Shown: positions 10,601 to 22,600 of the stretch, in pieces
How positions within the stretch are numbered: the first letter of the stretch is position 1
Layout of the letters: each line of letters opens with the position of its first letter
DNA from: Pollenia angustigena
Lineage: Eukaryota; Arthropoda; Insecta; Diptera; Polleniidae
Reading direction: 5' to 3'
Length of the DNA stretch: 64,000 nucleotides
Assembly (NCBI GenBank): GCA_930367215.1
Contig: OV884059.1
Location: 230,329,803 to 230,393,802, forward strand
Translations under genes and position numbers: made by a program
Notes under the pieces: model-generated
What the model saw: the letters and a program-made list of their open reading frames with translations, nothing else
The model's database searches: none
What the model was told of the DNA's origin: nothing

Positions 10601-13600
10601 AAAAAGTATTGGGCGTGAAAATACCTTTAATAATTCCGGGTGTAAAGTTTCCTTGCTGATTTTTTCTGCTAGAACTTCTTGTATTTTTGAAATTATATCC
10701 AAACATAAGTCGTTCTCTTGAGCTTGACCCTCATCTGCAGATGATCTGGGCTGACCTACTAGTAGTGTATTAATAAAAAAGTTCGTTTCTTTTGCTTGGA
10801 ATACCAAATTTGCATTCCCATGCATTCCAAAAATTTCGGGATCTTCTAATGTTGGAAAATTTTGTACATAGTCTCTATATTCTTTTACGGTATTTTTTCG
10901 AGGGTCACAGTAATAAGGATCTCCTCGACAATATTTGTATTTCGGGTCCAGAATTTTTTCAAAGGTAAACATTTTCAAAATCGTTCTCAAGCACCTAAGA
11001 TCCCAATAGTCAGTTACACGACCTCCCCACGTTATTTCACCGTTTATATAGTAAATAGCTTCCCAGGGAATTGATTGTGCTTTCTTGCGACTAATAAAAA
11101 AGTCTAGGGTTTTAAGGCCACATTCACGATCACTTTCATTAAACTCATAAGTAATATTCCAGCCCAATGCTCCAAATTTACGTCGTTCCAAGAGAACAGC
11201 GTGGAATACACAAAGGCCAAACACTATAGCACGCCATTTTTCTTGTAGAACATGGTGCTCAAAATAGTCCTCATTTATATCGGCCAAAGCTCCTAAAATG
11301 TTGGCCTTAATGCCTTTTGGAGGTTCGTTTGTAACTTTAACAGAGTTTTGCAAAACACTTATTGGAAAACTTTTTTGCGGCATTGAAGACAAGAAAAGGC
11401 GAAAGTTTTCATGGGCTTTTACAACACCCAAATTTATATTACGTACAATATTTTCCATCTGACCCATCCAAGAAGTGGCTAGATGACAATTTTGTAGAAA
11501 TACCCAGTGACCTAAACGTAAACTCTTGTCTATTAAACTTTCAGCAATCGGGCCTTGTCCTTGACCTAAAGAAATAGAATAAAATTTGTCCACGTATTTC
11601 ATATCTTCGGCAAATCTTAAGAAATTTGCCATAGGATCAGAACCAGTAGAGAGAACAAAGATCAAAGGAGTTATATTTGAAGTATCTTGGAATCTAAAAA
11701 CAAAATTGATAAAATTCATTTTTAAGAAAAAATTAACCTTTAACTAAAACTTACACAACTTTCAGTTGGCTTCCTGAAGCGGAAACTTCTGTAAAATATC
11801 GACCAATAGTTGCTCTTAAATAAACAACAACATTTAGTAAGAACTTTTCTTTTCTAAAACTTCTAACAAACATAAGCTTTTGAAAAACTGTTAGTCTGCT
11901 ATTCCAATAATCGGTGGGAGTAGTTTCAACATCCGAAAATTTAAAAACCTGAAATTCCTATTTAATGAAAAATTTTACTTTTTTTTAGCTTCGAACACAC
12001 ATACCTCTCGATTATCATCGATCTGCAAAAAGAATGGCTCATGTAGTCTTTCTGAAAATCCGTTAAATGTTGAGAAACTCTCTTCCAAAAACAGACAAGT
12101 TTCCCATTCAAACTCAGTTAATTTTACATTACTGGGCTTGGGTTTCTCCTTTAAGGATCCTACAGCACCGCGAGTAAGGAAACTAAACTCTGATATGCTT
12201 ACCCTCTCCTCTTGTCTTTCAATAGCAAGTGCTAATAGAAAACTGAAAATTGTTTTATGGTTTTCAAATAGACCTCTAGACACATTATCATAAATAGCCT
12301 TTAGTTCGTCCAACTTAAGTTGTTTTATCCGATCTTCAGTGTTCAGTTTAGGATGAGGAAGACGTATCACACCACAAAAGATTTGTGAGAAATATTTTAA
12401 GCTATACTGGTACATTGGATCTATATCGGCAAGACTAGCAACTACAAAATATAATATTGCACCGCGCGTAGCTAAATTACGATATTTCTCTCTAGTTGCA
12501 GTAATAACTTTTTCCGTTTCTTCTGTGTCTACCAAACGAGTGGCAATTATTAATGATGTTTCCTTAAATTAAAAAGAGAAACATTAAAAAAGAAGAAACA
12601 TAACTTTTGCTTTAAAACTATGGCACCTTTGCATCATTAAGTGTCTCCACTAATTCTTCATCGTCTAAAATATTGCCCTTAGAATTAAATAAAAGTTTGA
12701 GTACTTTGTCTTCCAATGCCAAGAGTTGTTGTTTATCGCTGTTGATTTTAACAATTAAATCATTGCGTTGTATTTCTAAAGCTGGCAATTCAATTGCGAC
12801 AATATCTCTGCAAAAGAAAACTTAAATAAGGACTATTTAAGTTCAAAGTGTTTAATCTTATACTTACGAGAGTAGTTGATCTTCTAAACCAGTTTCTGTA
12901 ACCAAAAAATTTACCAACGTTACATTAATACATATTTCTGGCAAATAATGTGGATTAGCTAATTTCGTGGTCATATACAATTTGAAATTTTCATCATAAT
13001 CAATTATAATATCACCAAGTTTTAAATATGTTCTACCCTCGAATACATAAGTTTCACGTTGTAGCACAGGTCTAATAGAGGGATCAATATTTTCGCTTAT
13101 ATCTTCCAAAAGTATGGGATAACCTTGTCTTATGCAATTCTCCATTGTTCTTAATAAGTTTCCTTCATTCATTTTTAAAATATGTAATTTATTATTTTTC
13201 TCCTTATTTCTGATCCAACGATTTGCTTGTTCCTGAGGATCAATCATAAGAGGCCATCTTAAAGCTCGTGTGGCATAAAGGCCATTTTCAACCGATATAT
13301 CGTCTTTGGGCAAGCCATCCACAGTCCACTGGCGGATTTCATAGGGATCCCCTAAGACTTTAAGAAAATGAAATTCGCTACTAGAAGCGATTTTCTCTTC
13401 TCGGCACTTTGTAACCCATTGATCACAGAGTTCGTTGCGATATTCAGTGGAAAAGGCACCAAGATAGGCGACGCTAGCGGCAGCAACTAGAACATCACCT
13501 GGTACACATGCTAATTCTAGTGTTAAAGACTAAATGACTATTTCATTTAATAATTTTCCATGTTATTAAAGCGAAATTAATTTTACCTGAACTGTTTCCT

Positions 13601-16600
13601 TCCAACGCACTTCTTCGTCTGACAAAGCAGATGTTAAGCGTCCGGCTCTGTTAATACGTCCGTACGTCAAATCCACCGCATCTTGTATTACTTGAAATTC
13701 ACGACTTTTTTGCTCAATATTATCTTTAAGAGATTGAATCTTTGCCTCAACAGAAGCCAACTCCTGTTGTTTGGTTCGGAGTATTGTCATGACTTCTTTA
13801 AGTTCGGCTTCAGCTAATTCCTTTCGTCTGATTTTTGGTTCAACTACCTTGTAGACTTTTGCAAATTTATCCATAGCTATAACCCACAAACTTACAGATT
13901 TGGCCACTTTAGAAACTTTTTCAAATTTCTACTTGAAATTAAAGAAAGAAGTATTATAAAGAAAGCTGATGTCATTATACCCACATCACAATAGTGAAGA
14001 GGGTATCATACGTGGGTGGGTCTAGAATCAATATTTGTATGGGTTCTAGTATACCGATCGAATTAGAATCACTTTCTAAAACAATAAAATGATGTCCGTT
14101 CGGCTGGATGGTTGACTAGTTGTCTGTCCATGTAACCTTGTGCGCAAAGTACAGGTCGCAACTTTGGAGATAATTTAATAAAATTAGGTAAATACGTTTT
14201 AATTGTCATAAGAGTGAACCTTTATCTAATCTTATTATGTCGGTATTAAGATTAATATGGTCGAAAAATATATTATTGCAACATATTAGTTCCATATTTG
14301 ACCTTAGCTCCTATACAAATACCAATAATGCAAATAGCTTTATGTGTCGTAACTTGTTTTTAACTGTTGGTATTGATTTAAAATTAATGGCTTTGTACTC
14401 GCAGGTACAAAATGGACCATAGGTCCCAAAATTGCTTTAAGACGAACAAATCTCATACAGAAATTGATGTTAAAATAATATTCGGCTCAAAGAATTTGTA
14501 TATGAGTCTTAAGCTTAAAACATAATTTTATTTTGTCGGGTACATGATTGGCCATACAGGCACTACTTGATTCGAACAGGTTCAACATATGATATATATA
14601 CATAAGTGTTCCGCTCTTGAAGAGTAACACTGAACTCACACGGGTACTTTTACGACGTCTCTTTTTGTTAGGTGGCGAACGGTGTAAAGAAGAAAGAGGG
14701 GTAAACAAAACGACTCGGCTTGTGTTTTTCATGTCGTTGTTTATATTTCTATTTTAACTTCTTCTTCTTGTTACTATTTATTCTTTTTCTTACATTGAAG
14801 TGTCAGTTTGAAAATAAAGGGTGGTTAAATTTTAAGGGCCGATGTTGAACGTGAACCACACCTAAACGTCAAGTTTTTTCTGCATTTCAGTTGACATTTC
14901 GCAATTTCAGACTAATTCAATTTGAACCATGGGAAGATACACAATCGAGCAGTGCGTTAAAAATGCGTGCAAAATTTTGAGCAAACCAGGTCTATAGGAG
15001 ATGTGAAAACAACAGTGCATGCTCGTACAGCTCGTACTGCAGAATATACTGCTGCTGTTCGCGATAGTGTGGCTGAAGAACCGGCCACCTTAACTCGTCG
15101 TCGTGCCCAACAATTGCACCTCTCACTCTGGTCGTTGATGAACATTATGCATAAAGACTTGCATTTACACGCTTACAAGGTCCAATTGACTCAAGAACTT
15201 AAGCCTCTTGACCATTCCAAACGTCGTCAATGGTCAGAATGGTGGCAAGAAATGGCAACAGTGGATGATCAATTTTCGAAGAAAATCATCTTTAGTGATG
15301 AGGCACATTTTCACCTCAGTGGATTCGTCAATAAGCAGAATTGCCGAATTTGGGCGAATGATAATCAAAGAGTGATTATCGAAAAACCAATGCACCCACA
15401 AACAGGGTTACCGTTGGAAATTTTCGAAAAGGGTCACAAAAAGGGTATTTTCCAGAAAAAGGGGTCAATAAAAGGGTATTTCAATAATAAAAAGGGTCAA
15501 GTTTTTTATTAGCAGTATTTCCCATTTTAATGAACATAATAAGATCAAGTTTTTTTATAAGCAAACAAACAAATAATATTTCAGGTAGGAAGAGCTCAAA
15601 AAACTTAATTTTTTTATGGAATGCTCTGTCCTATTTTAAACACCTGACAAAATGTTTATTCTTTATCATTATACATAGCTAATTTTTTAATATTTTTTAT
15701 GTAATTTTCCGAGTTAATGATGTCAAAAAATGTTAGTGTTTGTTTTAAAATTTGCAATCGTTCGCAAATTGTAACCATTTTCTCGATTAAAGCGATTTTT
15801 TCCTGTAAGTGTCAGATTTTTTAAAGCTTTTACGATTTTTAATAAATATAAGACTTTGCTATCATACCGCTGTTACCAAATATATGGGAATTTCCGCTAA
15901 TTTAGCAATTTTTACCTCTTGTTTTTATTCCTGTTAGGGCACTCTCAACACTATCGATTCAAAAGAAGGCGAAAAGTTCAATACCTTTTGCCATTATTAA
16001 GGGCGAATTTTTTTGAATAAAACATGCTACTCTTTAAGAGAGCAAAACACCAAATTGCACATTTTTAATAAAATGTAAAATTTTTGTTTTGAAAAGAAAC
16101 CACCGTAAAAAATAACAAATATTTATATGAGTTATGTTTGCTTTTAGGGAAATTGTACTTTACTGTTAAAAATCAAGGAGAAGAAAGCATGGAATTGTAA
16201 GTTTATACTTTGAGTCTGTTCCATATCAAGCATTGCTTATTTCGAAAACATTTGTTTAGCACTTCTGTTCCGCAGTGTTGACAAAAAATAAAATGTGGGA
16301 GCTATTTCCATAAAAGGGTCAAACAGTGTCACAAAATAGGTGATAATGATACAAAAGTATAATTTAAAAAAAGGGTCATAAAAGGTATCAACACCGTCGA
16401 AAAAGGGTCAAATTGATACTTTAGTGTCACAACGGTAACGCTGCCCACAAAGAGTGACTGTTTGGTGCGGTTTATGAGGCAGCGGCATCATCGGGCCCTA
16501 TATTTTCCAAAATGAGGCCAGTCAGGCAGTTACTGTGAATGGTGTTCGCTATCGTGAGATGATAACGAATGAATTGGAAGATATGGATGTGGACGATATG

Positions 16601-19600
16601 TGGTTTCAACAGGGCGGTGCCACTTGCCGCACAGCTAACGAAACAATGGCTCTTTTGCGCGACAAATTCAATGGCCATTTTATCTCACGTGGTGGCGATG
16701 TCATGTAATTTGACACCGTTGGACTTCTTTCTTTGGGGTTAATTGAAAGAAAAGGTGTACGTCGATAACCCAGCAGCAATTCAAGAGCTAAACGATGAGA
16801 TAATTCGGCACGTTAACGGCATAGAACCTCAATTATGCCTCAGCGTCATTTGGACCATCGGATGGATGGATTCTATGCATAACAGTGGTTTACAGCCAAA
16901 AAATACCAAGAATACGGAAAAGGTATTATTACCTTTCCAACGATATGCCATTTATTTCGATCGGACTTTTTAATTGGGCTCCACAAGGGTTTGAGTGGGA
17001 CCATACACCGAAAAACACAAAAGTACCGTTATCTAAAAAACGGTACTTAGAAAAAAAAATTACAGCGTTTTTCGTGTTCAGGAGGTCCCAATTAACTTAT
17101 CTAGGCATGTGGCGTTCTTTGTATTTGTCTAAATTAAAAATTTTTACAGCAGTGCAATTGAACCATACCAAAATTATCATAATTAAAAGAAATGACAATA
17201 ATTTCCTAAATAATTTGTGTTTTATTCAAAATCAACATCGGCCATTAAGATTTAGCCACCCTATACAATGAGACCTCGATTATCGATAACAAACGAGACC
17301 GGCAACATTCGTGTTTATAAATTTGTTGTGTGTTTCTTATTTTATGTAAATATATAATGTATTATTATTAGGGATGAGATTTACATGCACTAAAAAATCG
17401 AAAATATGCGCATTAAATATGCACTAAAAACTCCAAAATATGCATTAAAAAAATAAAAAAATATGCACTTAAAACTTGACCATTTTCAATAAAAAAGCGT
17501 TTGTTTTTTTTTTTTTATTTTAAACAAAACAAAATAAAAAATTCTACTGTTATTCAAAGGTATAATATTTTTTAACATTTAGTTGAAATAACTACATAAT
17601 TTAAATTTTTGTTTGCATAATCAAATAAATACTTTTTTATATTATCAAAAGTAACTACCTGTTTTTAGAAAACGTAAGCAAGTGAGTGAGTCAGAAATTA
17701 TATTGAAAACAAAAACAAATTTTCGTTTTTTATTGTTGTTTTCAATATAATTTCTCACTCACGCACTTGCTTACGTTTTCTAAAAACAGGCAGTAAGCCT
17801 TTGTCTGTTAAAAAGCTTTTGTACATGGAAAATGATCTCTCAACGTCAACCGAAGTTGAAGCATACTTGAAGGATGCCAATTCATTTGGAGAATATTAAA
17901 TTTCTAATTCAGATCCCAGATTTGATTCCAGATCAAAAATAGTTGAGATTTGAGTTATTTTTGCAACACGTTTTGGATTTTTTTTTAATTTTTCGGGCTA
18001 TTTTTCCTTCCTTTAAGGATCTTTTGTCGAAACCTTGTATTTTAAGCAGAGCTGAAAACAATTTATTAATTGATTTTTTTTGAAGGGGGTTTTTTTTATG
18101 TATACAATTTGGAAATTTTTTGAAGAACTTTTTTTATAATATGGAAATTTAAAAAAATATATCACTCAAAAATGTTAAAATATGGGTAAACTAAAATGTT
18201 GAACGTGACAGTCGTACGCATCAAAAATGCAATAACATTTTAAGCAACAAATATTTTTACGTTCTCTTAACCCTTAAATAATAGCACTAAGAAAGCACTG
18301 CTATCTATGCTAAAGTTTATGGAGGGCGCGATTCTAGGCCAAAGATAATGGCAAAAGAAGTAGCGGTTCGAACGTGAAAAAAATAGCAGTAGTTACAGTA
18401 GTTTTTGTGGACATGTATAAAAAGGCGTTATTAAGCGAAACCTGGCACAATTTTTTAGTCAAACTACTTTGAGAATTTAACGTAGCAATGTAACATTAAA
18501 ATGTCTTGGTTTGATTCCAAAATCGTCTGTATTTTCTTTTTTTTAAGCCAAAATCTGTGTCGATACGTGACATTTCGAACGTGAAATTTTTTCCGTAATA
18601 ATTGAACTGAATAATGACTAAAACAAAATAAAAATTTACCGTTAATCCGAATAACATTTTGCTCTTTGAACTCTTCCTCAGATTACAGACCATGTAAGAA
18701 AATTTTTTTGGAATAATTTTCATCAAATATCACCCCTTTTCAGGAAGATAATATTAAAGAAAACATACAATAAAAAATTCTCACAAATAAGAAATTACGT
18801 TGAACAACTTTGCAGTCTGATTGCTCATCTAAGTGGAAAAATTTATGAGTAAATTTAGATAATCAGCTTTTAATAACTTTTAAATTTTCGGTCACGGTGG
18901 ACCTTTTGACGGATATGCCCATATGCAAAAATATGCATTTAAAACCAATATATGCAAAAATATGCATTTTCACCAAAATATGCAACAATATGCAAAAACA
19001 AATCGATGCCATTTTAACGCAAATTTAATGATTCGGAAAGATAATTGGTCGATATCGATTTTAGACTATCGACAAAAAACATGCATTTCCATGGAAATCG
19101 CATCCCTAATTATTATGTTAATATTTAAATATGAGAAAAAAAAGTCATTTTGGCAGAACATGAGCAACTTAGCGCACACAAATTTATGTGAAAACCTTTG
19201 AAAATGATGAACCAAAACGGATTGACGAACTAAATACATTAAACCAGTTTTTTCGACCGCATACTTCTCAAGAAACTAATTTTATCACATAAAACATTAA
19301 TTTTGCTGTGTAACATTGTATTATTTGTAATGTCCTTAATTTTAAAATTCATAACTAAAACCAATATAAATGTATTTGCTTCCATTAGCTTTTATTATAA
19401 TAACAAAAAATGTTTAGTGCGTCTTTATTACTACGTACACGATTGCATTGTTGAGAAATCTTTCTTATATAATGATATTAAATTCCAGTAATACGAGGGC
19501 TGGCTCTAGAGAAAATTTAACTAACATGATAAAAATTCTTTCAAAGAATGCGTCTGGATTAAAAATCTGTCATTTAAATGCTCATAGCTTAAATAATAAA

Positions 19601-22600
19601 CTTGACGAATTTAGAATTGTGTTTGAAAACAGCAACATCGATATAATTTGCATCTCAGAAACTTGGTTTTTCGCAAATGTCGATAGCAGTATGTACCATT
19701 TAAATGGTTATCGTCTTTTTCGATCAGACAGATCAACGAACGGTGGTTTTCTTGCGGCATACGTCAAATCAAATATTACTCGCAAAGAGAAAAGTAAAAA
19801 TGCTGCTGGGGCGAACATTGAATATATTTTAATAGAAATTTGCAACAACAGTGAAAACATATTAATTGGAACTACATATAGACCCCATAAAAGTATTAAT
19901 ATGGAGTCTTTCTAAGAAAATCTGAGCATATGTACACTTGCATACAGCCATATAATCTTAACAGGTGACTTTAACTCAAATATTTTGGAAGAAAACAGCC
20001 TTGTAGAAGACATGAGCTCTATTGGATTAACTTTAGTTAATAATAAAATACCAACTAATTTTACGACCACTTCAAGTACCCTTCTTGATCTTTGTTTTGT
20101 TAACAATACTTCTCGTCTGCTATTATTCGACCAGTTATCTGCATCTATGTTCTCACGGCATGATCTATTAATTATAGCTTACGATTTTAAAATTCATTAT
20201 AACTCAGAACCGCAAATACTAAAATATAGAGACTACACGAATATAGACAGTCAGTGTCTTAGTACTGAATTGTCTTCAACCAATTGGAGCTATGTTTTTT
20301 GCACAATTGCTGTTGATGACCAATTAAATTTTTTAGATTGCAAGCTTAAATACTTTTTTTGACAAATACGTGCCTTTAAAATCAAAAATTATACGTAATA
20401 ATAACCCTTGGCTTACACCTGCAATAAAGTCTTTAATTGAAGACAGAAATCAGGCATACGGAAGGTGGAAACGCTTTAGAACAACAGAACTTTATGCCAT
20501 CTTTAAAAATGCAAGGGCATTGGTTAATAAGAAAATCAGAATGGCAAAGTTTATGTTTTATCAAGGCAGGTTCAAAACGTCTGTTGACTCACAGAAAAAA
20601 TGGAGGGAAATTCGTAAATTGTGTTTAATAAATCCTAACAGCTCTAATGCACATGACATTGATGAAAACCAGTTAAACCAGGAGTTTGCAGGTATATCGA
20701 CCCCCAATATAAATATTAATTTTTACAACAACGTCTACTCTAATCAACGTCAAATACCTAAATTCAATTTTGCACACTTTACGCAGGAAGATGTACTTGA
20801 CTCATTTCTTCGCATAAAATCTAATGCCGTTGGTTGTGATGGTATTCATCCAAAGTTTATCAAGCTCACACCACTTCCTTATACACTAGTTTACTTCACG
20901 CATTTTTTTAACACGATTTTAACTACATCTACGTTCCCAACTGTTTGGAAACATGCCAAAATTGTACCAATACCGAAACCAGATAAAAGTTATCGACCTA
21001 TTGCAATTTTGCCTTATCTGTCAAAGGTATTTGAAAAATTAATACACTCACAAATAAGCAATTACTTACACACTAACTCATTACTAAATGCAAGGCAATC
21101 TGGATTTAGGCCAAAACATAGCTGTCTTACCACACTAATTGACGTGTCTGATGAAATAAGGTGCCATATTGATAAACGCCAAATGATGTCATTTCTTGTT
21201 TTGCTTGACCATTCGAAAGCATTTGATACTGTGCACCATTCCATTCTTTGCCTTAAGCTAAAACAAATGTGCAATTTCTCGTCAACAGCATTAAAACTCA
21301 TATCCTCATACCTAAGTGATAGAAGTCAAAGCGTATACTACAAAAAAACTGTCTCCAAAAGTTGTATGATGCCAAGAGGAGTACCCCAGGGATCGATACT
21401 TGGGCCACTGTTATACTCTATATACGATAATGATCTACCTTTGCAAATAAAACATTGTCAAACACAAATGTACGCTGATGATGTACAACTGTATATACGT
21501 TGTAATGTATCAGACGCATCTAATTGTGTACAACTAATAAACCAAGATCTACATCAAATTTATCTATGGGCATCTGCAAATGGCTTGAGTTTAAACCCAC
21601 GGAAATCTGTTGCTTTAGTGATTAAATCGTCAAGACACCTTACAACGTATCTTCCGCCAATACAGATTAATAACACAACTATAAATTATGTAGACACTGC
21701 AAAAAATCTTGGTGTAACTTTTAATAATGAACTTAATTGGTCAGATCATATTAAAATAAACTGTGGAAAAACTTTTTCTATGTTAAGAAACCTATGGATG
21801 TCGCAACATTTTACACCGACACACATCCGAATGCTACTTGCCAAAACGTATTTATTGCCAACTCTAATGTATGGTTGCGAGCTATTTGCTAGTTGTAATT
21901 CTGAATGTAGACGAAGGCTGAATGTAACATATAACAATATTGCAAGATATATTTTTGGTGTTAGAAGATACGAAAGCATTTCACGATTTGCATATAAAAT
22001 TTATGTCACCTTTGATAATTTATTAAAGTGCCGAACTCTTATCTTCTTGCATAAAATAATATACAACCGACAACCACCATACCTCTATGAAAAAATAACA
22101 TTCTCAAGGTCGAATAGAGGTAACAAGATAAATAGCATTAAGTATACAAAGCGATATCTGAGCAACACTTTTTCATTAATTCAATTCGTCTTTGGAGCCA
22201 ATTACCCCCTCAAATACAAATTATTAGCAATGCAAGCCAATTCAAATCTGCCATATTTAGGCTCTTTACGTAATTATTTAACCTTCTAAATAAGCACTTT
22301 TACCTTAATTTTTGTCTGTTTTTTTTTTATGTTAATTATAAATAAATTAAAATTGTTAGTTATTATTTTGTTTTTTTTTTTATAATTATTATTATTGTTT
22401 AAATCTACGATAATATTTACATATCTATAAATATGCCAAATAACTAAGCAATACTTTAATATAAGACTTGTTCTTGTTGTATTGTAATAACATAAATAAT
22501 AAATAAATAAATATGTAAAATAAATTTCATCTTATTGCTTATCAGAGATGGTTCGATAAAACTAGCTGTAAAAAATCAGAAAAATGTGGCGCATCATAGC

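Larger units (their letters stand above)
7683..13529 (-). other. Dynein AAA5, AAA6 and C-terminal domain (exons 28-34)
   Basis: Exon 28 reads [20 protein letters not shown] and [16 protein letters not shown] (AAA5). Exon 29-30: [17 protein letters not shown] and [16 protein letters not shown]. Exon 32 (1,069 nt, the longest) begins inside the AAA6 motif [19 protein letters not shown] and contains [14 protein letters not shown] and [14 protein letters not shown]. Exon 33 gives [15 protein letters not shown]; exon 34 gives the cap [20 protein letters not shown]. The 2.0-kb last intron (8040-10094) is the only large intron at this end. Confidence 0.92.
17369..19108. mobile_element. hAT-type element, TIR TAGGGATG, TSD ATTATTAT (1,740 bp)
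   Basis: Ends TAGGGATGAGATTT and AAATCGCATCCCTA are inverted repeats, flanked by perfect 8-bp duplications ATTATTAT (17361-17368, 19109-19116). AATATGCA motifs repeat in both subterminal regions. No intact transposase; a short stretch near 17,800-17,900 reads [20 protein letters not shown], possibly an eroded remnant. Two other repeats lie inside (17659-17790, 18195-18468). Confidence 0.82.

Noticed and set aside
18496..18726. 76-codon minus-strand ORF within the TAGGGATG element
   Set aside because: No transposase motif and no homology; composition typical of AT-rich non-coding DNA.
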